From contig NZ_CANMAX010000003.1 of the NCBI RefSeq assembly GCF_947495995.1, positions 124,001-188,000 on the forward strand: 64,000 nucleotides of DNA, in the 5' to 3' direction. This stretch comes from an uncultured Tenacibaculum sp. (GTDB taxonomy: Bacteria > Bacteroidota > Bacteroidia > Flavobacteriales > Flavobacteriaceae). The notes under the pieces were generated by a model. The model worked only from the letters and a program-made list of their open reading frames with translations, was not told the DNA's origin and made no database searches. A program made the position numbers and the translations under genes. Shown here piece by piece: positions 16,345 through 25,532 of the stretch; the stretch's first letter is position 1, and each line of letters opens with the position of its first letter.

Positions 16345-17244
16345 CTAAAATACTCTCACAATGTTAAAGCCAAAAGCAATATCCCCCCCGGCGTTGCTTA
16401 TATATCCTGGCTCGTTTGACGATTGTGCATTTGTAAATAGTAATTGAAAAACATGACCTCCCGTTTCAATATCTACACCAAACGTATAGGGATTGTAAAA
16501 GATTGAATTTTCATCTCTATTGAAATTATGTACATATTCAGCATTTAAGCTTACTCGTTTGCTTAATTTTAAACGACCACCAAATCCCATTGCAAATTGA
16601 TTATGGTTTGCCGTTCCTGTTTCTTCTAAAATTTGAAGATTTTCTCTCACATAAGTCGGCGCAAATTCGAATGAAAAACGTTTAGAAAACCTGTGAGATG
16701 CTAAAAGTTGAACAGCGTAACTCATTCGATCGCCACTTTGTAATGTGTAATTTGTAAACCTACTATTGCTAATTTCAGTATTAATATTAGCCGTAGCATA
16801 TCCAACTAAATTAAAAGGAAACGATTCCGATTGTTTTGTGAATCTACTTTTTACTGCAAAAGCGACTGTTTTTTCAAACGATTCTCTACTTAAACTAAAT
16901 TGAGTTCCTTCCCAAAAACTATATAAAAGCTCAATTTTAGTATTTGCTTGATCTAATCCTAAGAAAGTATCGAATCCATCTTTTAATGGTCCGAATCTAT
17001 GGGACACGATTAAATATAATTCTCCTTTATCGCCTATTTTAGTCGATTGTAGGTTTCCTATTTTTAGTGTTTTAAAAGCAGGTAATTCAAACTTTGTGTT
17101 TGCTTTTTTACCCTTTTCTTTATTGTTTGCTTCTTCGTTTGTATAGTTGTCTAATTCGTCAAGAAGTTGATCATCTTCTTGTGCAGAAATAACTATTACT
17201 TGTAGAGCAAGTAAAAGTGAAAATATTATTTGTTTAAAATGCAT
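16345..17244 (-). CDS. DUF5777 family outer-membrane beta-barrel protein
   Basis: A 299-residue secreted protein with a signal peptide (cleavage after VISAQ, about residue 21), an acidic/basic low-complexity stretch to about residue 50, then alternating beta-strands ending in an aromatic residue (NIVRVF), as expected of an outer-membrane barrel. Segments such as SHRFGPLKDGFDTFLGLD and NPYTFGVDIETGGHVFQLLF are characteristic of DUF5777. It is the last gene of an operon with an OB-fold protein, YceI and a cytochrome-like lipoprotein, and overlaps the OB-fold gene by 19 bases. Function unknown; context suggests an electron-transfer or envelope-stress role (inference). Confidence 0.82.
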   Translation of the reverse strand: MHFKQIIFSLLLALQVIVISAQEDDQLLDELDNYTNEEANNKEKGKKANTKFELPAFKTLKIGNLQSTKIGDKGELYLIVSHRFGPLKDGFDTFLGLDQANTKIELLYSFWEGTQFSLSRESFEKTVAFAVKSRFTKQSESFPFNLVGYATANINTEISNSRFTNYTLQSGDRMSYAVQLLASHRFSKRFSFEFAPTYVRENLQILEETGTANHNQFAMGFGGRLKLSKRVSLNAEYVHNFNRDENSIFYNPYTFGVDIETGGHVFQLLFTNAQSSNEPGYISNAGGDIAFGFNIVRVF

Positions 17245-17615
17245 TGGTTTAGTTTTAATTCATTTAAAAGATCATCATAACCTACCACCATACCTTTGAT
17301 TGTGATATTTTGATTTTCTTTTAATGTGTTTAAATTTTGATTTTCAGAAAATTGACAGAAAACAGAGCTGTCTATAATAACTCCTTCTGTATCGATATTG
17401 GAAATTTTTCCAGTAAGAACAATCACTTTATTGTTCCACTCAGTAACATTACTTCCAATAGTGTTCATGAATTCTTGAGAAGTCCCTTCAAAAGAAATCT
17501 TGGTATCCTCTACCTTTTCAGTTTCTTTAAAGACATAACTATAAGCAATTATTCCTGAAATTGTAATTATAATTAAGGCTATAAATAACTTTTTATTTTT
17601 TTTCAGAAAAGTCAT
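17226..17615 (-). CDS. Membrane-anchored OB-fold (tRNA_anti-like) protein
   Basis: A 129-residue protein with an N-terminal membrane helix (about residues 10-30) and a soluble domain with VIVLTGKISNIDTEGVIID and ITIKGMVVGYDDLL, the five-strand pattern of the tRNA_anti-like OB-fold family. Probably displayed in the periplasm. It overlaps the YceI gene upstream (23 bases) and the DUF5777 gene downstream (19 bases), indicating tight translational coupling. Binding partner unknown. Confidence 0.8.
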   Translation of the reverse strand: MTFLKKNKKLFIALIIITISGIIAYSYVFKETEKVEDTKISFEGTSQEFMNTIGSNVTEWNNKVIVLTGKISNIDTEGVIIDSSVFCQFSENQNLNTLKENQNITIKGMVVGYDDLLNELKLNQCILNK

Positions 17616-18126
17616 AATTTAAATCAACAGTAACTATTCTTGCTATTTTACGTCTTACCACACTCGGAATTTTAATATTAAAATCACCAGGTGTTAATTC
17701 AAAAGTTGTGGCCAAGTTAATTTTATCGCCTACTTTAGAAACTGTTCCTTTCGTTTCAATTTCTTTGCTTATACCTTTAATAGTGATGTTTCCTTTTATA
17801 GTTACGTCTTTGGTTCCTGTTAAAGAATTAAGATCAAAATCTTCTATTTTTCCTCTAAATACAGCTTTAGGAAATTCATTAGATTCCATAAAGCTTTCAT
17901 TAAAGTGTTCTTGCATTAAAGCTAATCTAAACTTAAAAGCACTAATAAATAATTGTGAAGCTATTTCTCCTTTATTAGTTAAAATAGCAGTAGTACTTTT
18001 ATTTAAAGCTTGTACAGGTTCAAATGCGTCTACAGATGCTTTAAATCCTGTAGAACCTGTTCTTGTATAATATTTTTGGCTAAAAATTGATTGTGAAATC
18101 AATAAGATAATTACGAAAAGTCTCAT
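17593..18126 (-). CDS. YceI family periplasmic protein
   Basis: A 177-residue secreted protein with signal peptide (MRLFVIILLISQSIFSQ) and a YceI-type lipocalin-like barrel: FKASVDAFEPV, LMQEHFNESFMESNEFPKA, FRGKIEDFD and the GNITIKGISKEIETKG block. YceI proteins bind isoprenoid or other hydrophobic ligands. An in-frame ATG further upstream (18198) would add 24 residues before the signal peptide and overlap nothing useful, so I take 18126. It sits between the cytochrome-like lipoprotein gene and the OB-fold gene. Confidence 0.88.
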   Translation of the reverse strand: MRLFVIILLISQSIFSQKYYTRTGSTGFKASVDAFEPVQALNKSTTAILTNKGEIASQLFISAFKFRLALMQEHFNESFMESNEFPKAVFRGKIEDFDLNSLTGTKDVTIKGNITIKGISKEIETKGTVSKVGDKINLATTFELTPGDFNIKIPSVVRRKIARIVTVDLNYDFSEKK

Positions 18127-18167
18127 GTTGTATTTTTTTGGGGTTATATTTTTTGATACTATTTTTT

Positions 18168-18530
18168 CTATTGTTCTAAATAACCATCGGCTCTCCATTG
18201 GCTAATAATATTCCTTGTAGAAGAAGGAAGTAATCCAGATGGTGGCATCGGACTAGCTGTATTGTTAATACGGCCAAAAATATTTCCTGTTTCTGCAGCA
18301 TTTCTAACACGAGTATATGTAGTTAAAGCTAAACCTGCAGTTGGGTTTACATCATCGTGACAATTCGTAGTTGCGCAACTACTATTTATAATTCCTTTTA
18401 CGTCTTTTTCGTAAGTTACTTTTTCTAAAGGTGGATTTGTTGGTCCTTCTTCAGCAGGAACTTCAGAAGTAGAACAACTTGTAATCATCAAAACAGTTGC
18501 TAATGATAATAATTTGATAGGTGTCTTCAT
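18168..18530 (-). CDS. Cytochrome-like lipoprotein with CX4CH motif
   Basis: A 120-residue lipoprotein with lipobox ITSC (Cys19). The mature part contains VKGIINSSCATTNCHDD, in which two Cys and a His are spaced as C-X4-C-H rather than the standard C-X2-C-H haem site, followed by TAGLALTTYTRVRNAAETG and SPMPPSG. The latter segment (a Met-Pro-Pro near the C-terminus) is typical of small c-type cytochrome domains in Bacteroidota lipoproteins, where the distal Met ligand lies in an MPP-like motif. Haem binding is therefore likely but not certain. First gene of the operon with YceI, OB-fold and DUF5777. Confidence 0.78.
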   Translation of the reverse strand: MKTPIKLLSLATVLMITSCSTSEVPAEEGPTNPPLEKVTYEKDVKGIINSSCATTNCHDDVNPTAGLALTTYTRVRNAAETGNIFGRINNTASPMPPSGLLPSSTRNIISQWRADGYLEQ

Positions 18531-18887
18531 CTTTTTTGAAAATTGTTAGTTAGTATTAATGTTCTTTTTGTCGTTATAATTTAGTTTTTCTTAACTATTC
18601 AGTGAAATTATTTTTCGAGAACAAACATATCTTAATTCCTTGTTTCGTAACTTATTAAATAAGGTGAAAGGGAAAAAATGGTGGTTAAAAAGGAAAAAAA
18701 TAGGTTGAAAAACATGCTTAAAACAGTAAATAGGGTTAATTGTTTTTTAAACTGAATTTATTAGGGTCCATTAAATATATAACATATAAATTAATAATGT
18801 TTTTTAAGCAAATTTAGTATACGACTTTTATTTGATCTAGCTTACAAATACTGTATCTTTGTCGGTCATAAGAAGTTAATAGAACGA
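18531..18887. other. Divergent intergenic region before lepA
   Basis: 357 bases between the divergently transcribed cytochrome-like lipoprotein and lepA. It contains the lepA promoter at 18832-18861. No ORF, RNA or clear minus-strand promoter is visible; the middle is very AT-rich. Confidence 0.5.
18832..18861 (+). promoter_or_regulatory. lepA promoter, full Bacteroidota consensus
   Basis: TTG (18832-18834), 19 bases, TATCTTTG (18854-18861). Both elements match perfectly at the preferred spacing. Predicted start near 18867, giving a leader of about 20 bases before the lepA ATG at 18888. Confidence 0.8.
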
Positions 18888-20684
18888 ATGAAGAACATTA
18901 GAAACTTTTGTATTATAGCCCACATTGATCATGGTAAAAGTACACTTGCAGATCGACTTTTAGATTTTACTCAAACCGTAACTGAACGTGAAAAGCAAGA
19001 TCAATTATTAGATAATATGGATTTGGAGCGTGAGCGTGGAATTACCATTAAATCTCATGCAATACAAATGGATTATGTTCATGAAGGAGAACAATACATT
19101 TTAAACTTAATTGATACTCCAGGTCACGTAGATTTCTCTTATGAGGTTTCTCGATCAATTGCTGCTTGTGAAGGTGCATTATTAATTGTAGATGCTGCAC
19201 AGAGTATTCAAGCACAAACAATCTCTAACTTGTACTTGGCGTTAGAAAACGATCTTGAAATTATCCCAGTATTAAATAAAGTTGATTTACCTTCTGCGAA
19301 TCCAGAAGAAGTAACTGATGATATTGTAGATTTATTAGGGTGTGAACCTGAAGAAGTAATTCCAGCAAGTGGAAAAACTGGTTTTGGAGTTGATAAAATT
19401 TTAGAAGCTATTATTGATAGAATTCCTGCTCCAAAAGGAAATCCAAATGCACCATTAAAAGCTTTGATTTTTGATAGTGTTTACAATTCTTATCGTGGAA
19501 TTGAGACTTACTTCAGAATTATTGATGGTTCTATTAAAAAGAATCAGAAGATTAAATTCATGGCTACTGGGAATGATTATTTTGCTGATGAAGTAGGTAC
19601 ATTAAAATTAAATCAAGAGCCAAAGAAAGAAATAAAAACAGGAGATGTTGGATATTTAATTACTGGTATTAAAACTGCGAAAGAAGTAAAAGTAGGAGAT
19701 ACGATTACAGATTTTGCTAATCCAACTACAGATACTATTGAAGGTTTTGAAGATGTAAAACCAATGGTATTCGCTGGTATTTATCCTGTAGATACTGAAG
19801 ACTATGAAGAACTTCGTAACTCTATGGAGAAGTTACAATTAAATGATGCTTCTTTAGTATTTCAACCAGAAAGTTCAGCAGCTTTAGGTTTTGGTTTCCG
19901 TTGTGGATTCTTAGGAATGTTACACATGGAAATTATTCAAGAGCGTTTAGAGCGTGAGTTCAACATGACTGTAATTACTACAGTTCCTAACGTATCTTAC
20001 CATGCATATACAAAGAAAGAACCAGACGAGATTATTATTGTAAATAACCCTTCTGATTTACCAGATCCATCAAAATTAGAAAGAGTAGAAGAGCCTTTTA
20101 TTAAAGCTTCTATTATTACAAAATCTGATTTCGTTGGTCAAGTAATGAGTTTATGTATTGAAAAACGTGGACAAATTATCAATCAAACATATTTAACTCC
20201 AGAACGTGTTGAGTTAATTTTTGAAATGCCATTAGCAGAAATTGTATTCGATTTTTATGATCGATTAAAAACAGTTTCTAAAGGGTATGCGTCTTTTGAT
20301 TATCATCCAATTGGTATGAAGAAATCAAAATTAGTTCGTGTAGATATGTTATTAAACGGACAATCTGTTGATGCACTTTCTTCTTTATTACACGATAGTA
20401 ACGCTTATTCTATTGGGAAAAGAATTTGTGAGAAGTTAAAAGAATTAATTCCTCGTCAGCAATTCGATATTCCAATTCAGGCAGCAATTGGTGCTAAAAT
20501 TATTGCTCGTGAAACGGTAAAAGCATTACGTAAAGATGTAACAGCAAAATGTTATGGAGGTGATATTTCTCGTAAGCGTAAACTTTTAGAAAAACAGAAA
20601 AAAGGTAAAAAGCGTATGCGTCAGGTTGGAAATGTAGAAATTCCACAACAAGCGTTTATGGCTGTTTTAAAGTTAAATGACTAA
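18888..20684 (+). CDS. lepA: Elongation factor 4 (LepA), back-translocating GTPase
   Basis: Translational GTPase that acts on stalled or mistranslocated ribosomes. The 598-residue protein has G1 [10 protein letters not shown], the G2/switch region [12 protein letters not shown]3 DTPGHVDF and G4 NKVDLP, and the LepA-specific C-terminal domain ([23 protein letters not shown] and [19 protein letters not shown]). Length matches the family. A strong promoter precedes it, and the BI-1 family gene follows 47 bases downstream, probably in the same transcript. Confidence 0.98.
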   Translation: MKNIRNFCIIAHIDHGKSTLADRLLDFTQTVTEREKQDQLLDNMDLERERGITIKSHAIQMDYVHEGEQYILNLIDTPGHVDFSYEVSRSIAACEGALLIVDAAQSIQAQTISNLYLALENDLEIIPVLNKVDLPSANPEEVTDDIVDLLGCEPEEVIPASGKTGFGVDKILEAIIDRIPAPKGNPNAPLKALIFDSVYNSYRGIETYFRIIDGSIKKNQKIKFMATGNDYFADEVGTLKLNQEPKKEIKTGDVGYLITGIKTAKEVKVGDTITDFANPTTDTIEGFEDVKPMVFAGIYPVDTEDYEELRNSMEKLQLNDASLVFQPESSAALGFGFRCGFLGMLHMEIIQERLEREFNMTVITTVPNVSYHAYTKKEPDEIIIVNNPSDLPDPSKLERVEEPFIKASIITKSDFVGQVMSLCIEKRGQIINQTYLTPERVELIFEMPLAEIVFDFYDRLKTVSKGYASFDYHPIGMKKSKLVRVDMLLNGQSVDALSSLLHDSNAYSIGKRICEKLKELIPRQQFDIPIQAAIGAKIIARETVKALRKDVTAKCYGGDISRKRKLLEKQKKGKKRMRQVGNVEIPQQAFMAVLKLND

Positions 20685-20731
20685 CATTTAGATTAAATAG
20701 TATCTTAGACAAAACTTAAATAAAAATTAAT

Positions 20732-21451
20732 ATGGAAAATTCATTCGATTCATTTGATAACCCATCAAACAGAATTCTAGTTGCACATTCTACAGATGTT
20801 GAACGTGTAGCATTTTATAAGAAAACGTATGCTCACGTAGCGGGAGGAGTATTGCTATTTGTATTATTTGAATACTTTTTATTACAAAGTACAGCAGTAG
20901 TTAGCTTTATGATGTCAATGATGCAAGGTTACAAAATGTTATTACTTTTAGGTGGTTTTATGTTAATTACCAACTATGCTGAAAGTACAGCATTACGAAC
21001 TACAGATAAGAACTTACAATATATGGCTTATGCAGGTTATGTATTTGCTGAAGCTTTATTCTTTGTACCATTAGTATATAAGGCAGCAATTTATACGCAA
21101 GGTTTTGAAATATTTCAACAAGCAGGAATTGTAACGTTAACCTTATTTGCAGGTTTATCTGCTGTAGTGATATTAACTAAAAAAGACTTTTCTTTTTTAA
21201 GATCTGCTTTAACAATAGGATTCTTCATAGCAATGGGATTAATCTTAGCTGGAATTTTATTTGGATTTAATTTAGGATTATGGTTCTCTGTTGGTATGTG
21301 TGCTTTAGCTGGAGGATCTATTTTATATCAAACATCTAACTTAGTTCACAGATTTACTACTGAAGATTATATTCCTGCTGCAATAGGTTTATTTGCTTCT
21401 TTAATGTTATTATTCTGGTATATATTAAGAATTTTTATGAGTAGAGATTAA
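20732..21451 (+). CDS. Bax inhibitor-1/YccA family membrane protein
   Basis: A 239-residue protein with a polar N-terminus of about 35 residues and seven predicted membrane helices. The AFYKKTYAHVAGGVLLFV start and the pattern of small residues in the helices fit the BI-1/YccA/YbhL family, whose bacterial members include modulators of FtsH proteolysis and possible Ca2+-leak channels. The last helix ends in a short basic tail. Co-directional with lepA and followed by a terminator at 21475. Confidence 0.85.
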   Translation: MENSFDSFDNPSNRILVAHSTDVERVAFYKKTYAHVAGGVLLFVLFEYFLLQSTAVVSFMMSMMQGYKMLLLLGGFMLITNYAESTALRTTDKNLQYMAYAGYVFAEALFFVPLVYKAAIYTQGFEIFQQAGIVTLTLFAGLSAVVILTKKDFSFLRSALTIGFFIAMGLILAGILFGFNLGLWFSVGMCALAGGSILYQTSNLVHRFTTEDYIPAAIGLFASLMLLFWYILRIFMSRD

Positions 21452-21474
21452 TCTACAACAGAAAATATAAAAAC

Positions 21475-21511
21475 AAAAAAGATCTAACGAATGTTGGATC
21501 TTTTTTGTTTT
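21475..21511. terminator. Bidirectional terminator between BI-1 gene and tricorn-like gene
   Basis: AAAAAAGATCTAAC pairs with GTTGGATCTTTTTT (one G-U) around a four-base loop, with A- and T-runs on both sides. It serves the converging plus-strand BI-1 gene and the minus-strand protease gene. Confidence 0.85.
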
Positions 21512-21525
21512 TAATATCAATTAAC

Positions 21526-24500
21526 CTATTTCTTAGGAAGCTCTTTCATGATTTCTAAGATCGCTCTATCTAATTGTGGTTGTAAACCATTAATTCGATC
21601 TTTAAAGTCTTCTTTTACGTAGATATCAGGCTTAACTCCGGTTTTTTCTAAATCTTCTCCGTTTAAAGTGTAACAACCCCAAGAAGGAAGTCTGTAAAAA
21701 GAACCATCGACTAAACCTTTTCCAGAAGTGAAAATGATCCATCTGTAGGTTTCAGTTCCAATAACCTTTCCTAGTTTTAATTGTTTAAATCCTTCTGCGG
21801 TAACTTCTGCATCACTTAAAGATTGTTCGTTAATTAACAAAACTATTGGTTTAGCAGCCGGTGTGAAATTTGGTTGAGTGGTTAATTTTCCACCTCTATA
21901 TTTCCATTGTAAATATGGTTTTTGAGATAAGAAATTTAAGACATCATTATGTACATTTCCTCCAGTATTATTTCTAAGGTCAAGAATTAAAGCGTCTTTT
22001 TTATAATACTCAGAAACCATTTCTTTTTTAAAGTTTTTAAGTTCGTTACTGCCCATATCTTTCATATGTATGTAAGCAATTCTATTATTACTTTTCTTAT
22101 CAACATACGATTGATTATTGTCTACCCATTCATCATGCAATAAATTCTTTAAAAAGAAACTAGGAATAGGGTGTATATTAACAATCTTACTTGCAGCATT
22201 ACTTTTAAAAGTAAGTTCCATTTCACGATCTAAAGAAGGTAACGAAAAGTAAAATTCTCTATTTCTTTTCGAATCTATTTTTACGCCATTTACAGCAACT
22301 AAAATATCACCAGCTTTTACCTTGTTTCCAACTACATCAGCTGGTCCGTCTTTAATGATTCGTTCAACTTTGTATGGATTATCTTTAGAGAATACAATAC
22401 CTGTAGATAGTGTACTACTTTTATGAAATTTGTTTTCTTCTTTACCGAAAGATCTAAAACCAACATGAGAAGTATTTAATTCACCCAACATGTCGTTAAA
22501 TATTCTTCTTAAATGTGTTCTTTTAGTAATATATGGTAAGTATTTACTGTATCTTTTTTTGATGATAGACCAGTCTTCGTTGTGGAATTTTTCATCATAG
22601 AAGTTCTCTTCAAAACCAGCCCAAGCTTCTTCAAACATCTGTTGAAACTCTTCAGATAATGATTTTCTATACTTGTAATTAATACTAATAGCTTTCGTTT
22701 TGTTGCTTTGTACATTTAAAGTATGAATGTTTCCTCTATAAAGAATATAATTTGATTTCTTTCTAGAAACAATTAGATAACCGAAAACTCTATCAGCAAC
22801 TTTTTCTGTTTTAGGTTTTTCAAAAGGTTTTAATGTTGTTTTCCATAATTTAGAACTTCCTTTATCGTGATTAGAGATATAATAAATATGATGCGCATCG
22901 GCAACTGCAATTACAGTAGAACTAGTTTGATTTCCAAAAGATGGACTAATCAAGTCTAATCGATCCATTAAACCATCTTCGTTGATTGTAATTTTAATTT
23001 CCTTCTCAGCCTTTTTACTTTTATCGTCTTTCTTTTTAGTGTCTTTTTCTTTAGGCTTAAATAAGTCGTCTAATTTTTTAGTTCTATATGGTTTATCATA
23101 TTTATTTAAAGCCATTCGATATACACTTTGGTTTCCTTTTCTTCGTGGGAAAGTTGGCTCAAAACCTGTATTAAAGTAAATGTATTTTCCATCAGGTGAC
23201 CAAAACGGACTTCCTTCATTGGCTCCTGTTTGAGTTAAATTGATGATTTTACCAGACTTAATATTATAAGTAAAAATGTCGTTTTCAAAATCTCTAAAGG
23301 CATTGTACAATAAGTATTCATTGTTTGGTGAGAATTTGATTGGTGAAGGATATAAAGCCCAAAATTCATCTTTAACTGCTGTTTTAGATTTAAAATTCTC
23401 TAAATCTAAAAGTTTGATGTAATCTCTACCACTTAAATAAGCTGCTTTTTTGTAATCTGGAGAAATAACAATGTTTACATTATTTCTAACATCTTTAGTG
23501 ATTTGTTTTTCACCTTCTTTTCCGTCAGCAGCAATTGTAAAAAGATTTAAATATCCGTTATAAGTTTGCGAGTATAATAACGTTCTGTTATCGTTTAACC
23601 ATTTAACTTCTACAACGCGTTCTTTTGCATTTAAAGGAATTTGACGAATGAATTTACCTTTGGTATCAGATATGAATAATCGTCCTCTTGACACAAAAGC
23701 CATCTTTTTATTGTCAGGCGAAACATCAAAATAAGTAATGCTATTTCTTACATTAAAATCTTGAGATTTATCTAGCGTGTTATTGTTGTAAATAGTGATA
23801 TTAACCTTCTTTGTTTTTTTACTAGCAATGTCGTAAACGTGAATTTGATAATCTTTTGAAAATACAATTTTAGTACCGTCACTATTTACTTTAGGATTGA
23901 ATACAGAGGTTTTAAATTCTGTTAAAGGTGTTTTGACAGTACCTTTGAATGTATATAAATTGTGTTCACCATTCTTTTCATCAGAAGCAAAATATATAGT
24001 TCCGTTTTTATCAATTGTTGTCCAAAAATCTTTTCCTTTATAATTTGTGTGTTTTTTAAAAACTTTGGTTTTCGGGTTGTAAGATTTAATATCTGGATTA
24101 AAATCTCCTTTGTAGCGTTTACGTTCTGCGAAATATGAACTTTCCCAACTTTCATTAAAATAATAACTTCCATCTTTTGGATGTTGCACTAGATTATGAA
24201 TTCTATTGAAAAAATGTGGAAATAAACGTTTTGGAGTTTCTCCCGAGATTGAAATTTCATAAGTTGAAGTCGAGTTCTCTCTTGATGAAGAGAAAAATAT
24301 CTTCTTAGAATCCCACGACCAGCTACTTACAAGATCATCGCCATCGTGAAATGTTAATTGTTTTATTTCTCCTCCTTTTACTGGAATAATATAGATGTCT
24401 CTATTTCCGTATTGATTTGCAGAAAAAGCTATCCATTTTCCATCAGGCGAAACTGATGGACGAGACTCTTCTCCTTCCATTGCTGTGATTCTATATGCAT

Positions 24501-24672
24501 TTCCTCCCTCACTAGGAACTTTCCATAAATCTTCATCATAACTGAAAATTATTGTTTTTCCATCTGGTGTTAACGCAGGATCTTTTGCGAAATATAATTC
24601 TTGACTATATGAAGGGAAAGAAAATATCGTGTACAGAAGTACAGATAAACAAATAGATTTGAATAGATTCAT
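21526..24672 (-). CDS. Tricorn-like S41 family peptidase with beta-propeller and PDZ domain
   Basis: A 1048-residue secreted protein. After a signal peptide (to about residue 23) come WD40-like/TolB-type propeller repeats (LTPDGKTIIFSYDEDLW, VSPDGKWIAFSANQ, WSPDGKYIYF and others, residues 25-520), a Lys-rich charged loop near 545-565, a second propeller part, a C1 helical region (EEAWAGFEENFYDEKFHNEDW), a PDZ domain (about 755-850), and the S41 protease core. Candidate catalytic Ser953 lies in EQSLSDAEVTAEGF. This is the tricorn protease order; such enzymes trim peptides, here probably in the periplasm. Promoter at 24723-24751. Confidence 0.9.
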   Translation of the reverse strand: MNLFKSICLSVLLYTIFSFPSYSQELYFAKDPALTPDGKTIIFSYDEDLWKVPSEGGNAYRITAMEGEESRPSVSPDGKWIAFSANQYGNRDIYIIPVKGGEIKQLTFHDGDDLVSSWSWDSKKIFFSSSRENSTSTYEISISGETPKRLFPHFFNRIHNLVQHPKDGSYYFNESWESSYFAERKRYKGDFNPDIKSYNPKTKVFKKHTNYKGKDFWTTIDKNGTIYFASDEKNGEHNLYTFKGTVKTPLTEFKTSVFNPKVNSDGTKIVFSKDYQIHVYDIASKKTKKVNITIYNNNTLDKSQDFNVRNSITYFDVSPDNKKMAFVSRGRLFISDTKGKFIRQIPLNAKERVVEVKWLNDNRTLLYSQTYNGYLNLFTIAADGKEGEKQITKDVRNNVNIVISPDYKKAAYLSGRDYIKLLDLENFKSKTAVKDEFWALYPSPIKFSPNNEYLLYNAFRDFENDIFTYNIKSGKIINLTQTGANEGSPFWSPDGKYIYFNTGFEPTFPRRKGNQSVYRMALNKYDKPYRTKKLDDLFKPKEKDTKKKDDKSKKAEKEIKITINEDGLMDRLDLISPSFGNQTSSTVIAVADAHHIYYISNHDKGSSKLWKTTLKPFEKPKTEKVADRVFGYLIVSRKKSNYILYRGNIHTLNVQSNKTKAISINYKYRKSLSEEFQQMFEEAWAGFEENFYDEKFHNEDWSIIKKRYSKYLPYITKRTHLRRIFNDMLGELNTSHVGFRSFGKEENKFHKSSTLSTGIVFSKDNPYKVERIIKDGPADVVGNKVKAGDILVAVNGVKIDSKRNREFYFSLPSLDREMELTFKSNAASKIVNIHPIPSFFLKNLLHDEWVDNNQSYVDKKSNNRIAYIHMKDMGSNELKNFKKEMVSEYYKKDALILDLRNNTGGNVHNDVLNFLSQKPYLQWKYRGGKLTTQPNFTPAAKPIVLLINEQSLSDAEVTAEGFKQLKLGKVIGTETYRWIIFTSGKGLVDGSFYRLPSWGCYTLNGEDLEKTGVKPDIYVKEDFKDRINGLQPQLDRAILEIMKELPKK

Positions 24673-24722
24673 TTTGGTTAGGTTAATTTTTAGGTTGCAA
24701 TTCTTTTTAATATGTTCAACGC

Positions 24723-24751
24723 TAAATGTACAAAAAGAGATCTACATACAA
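24723..24751 (-). promoter_or_regulatory. Candidate promoter for tricorn-like gene
   Basis: Minus strand: TTG (complement of CAA at 24749-24751), 18 bases, TACATTTA (24723-24730), one mismatch to TAnnTTTG. It lies in the 86-base gap after the LytTR regulator gene, which argues for separate transcription of the protease gene. Confidence 0.45.
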
Positions 24752-24758
24752 ATTATTT

Positions 24759-25523
24759 TTAACTCTCGAGCCACTTTCTAAACTCTGAAGTAGTAGAAGA
24801 ACTTGTCATAGGTTTTTCTTTACAACCTGTTACCGATATTAATAATCTATTTTTGAAATGGTTTTCAATGTTTTCAATGTAATCGATACTTACAATTTCA
24901 CTTCTGTTGATTTTGAAGAATTTATTCGGATTTAACTGTTTGAAAATAGAACTTAAGTTTTGTGATATTGTGTGTCGTTTTCCTTGTGCATCTGTAGCAA
25001 TACAAAAATCGCCAGAAGCTTCAACTAGAGTGATTTCAGAAACATTTAAAAGTTGAATTCCGCTTGTTTTTTTAATAACAAAACGTTTCTTGTAGTTGGT
25101 GTTTTCTTCTTTTAAAGCAGATTTTAACTCTGTAATAATTTTAGTATCCAAATTATTGTAATCACCTTTTTTAAATAACGATTCATATTTTTCAATTGCC
25201 TTATTAAATTCTGATTTGGTATAAGGTTTTAAAATATATGCAATACCATTTGTATTAAATGCTTTAAATAAATATTCGTCGTGAGCAGAACAGAAAATGA
25301 TTGGTGCTTCTGATTGAATTTCATCAAATAAATCGAATGAAATTCCATCTAAAAGTTGAATGTCAGATAAAATAAAGTCATATGAATTCTGACTCAACAT
25401 TGTTCTTCCGTCTTTTATAGATCTTGCCCAGTCATGTTGAATTTCAGTATTAAAATAGTCGTTTAAATAACTAGTTAACTTCTTGTATGCTGGTACTTCA
25501 TCTTCTAAAATTAAAATTTTCAT
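24759..25523 (-). CDS. LytTR-type response regulator
   Basis: A 254-residue regulator with a receiver domain (1-120: acidic ED at 7-8, phosphoacceptor Asp54 in FILSDIQLL, Lys99 in ILKPY) and a C-terminal LytTR DNA-binding domain (about 145-250, with VSEITLVEASGDFCIA and FFKINRSEIVSIDYIENI). It follows the LytS-type kinase gene by 9 bases and is the last gene of the five-gene operon starting at 30846. LytTR domains bind pairs of direct repeats spaced by about two helical turns; a candidate site lies upstream of the first gene at 30908-30945. Confidence 0.93.
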   Translation of the reverse strand: MKILILEDEVPAYKKLTSYLNDYFNTEIQHDWARSIKDGRTMLSQNSYDFILSDIQLLDGISFDLFDEIQSEAPIIFCSAHDEYLFKAFNTNGIAYILKPYTKSEFNKAIEKYESLFKKGDYNNLDTKIITELKSALKEENTNYKKRFVIKKTSGIQLLNVSEITLVEASGDFCIATDAQGKRHTISQNLSSIFKQLNPNKFFKINRSEIVSIDYIENIENHFKNRLLISVTGCKEKPMTSSSTTSEFRKWLES

Positions 25524-25532
25524 AAGTCTATT

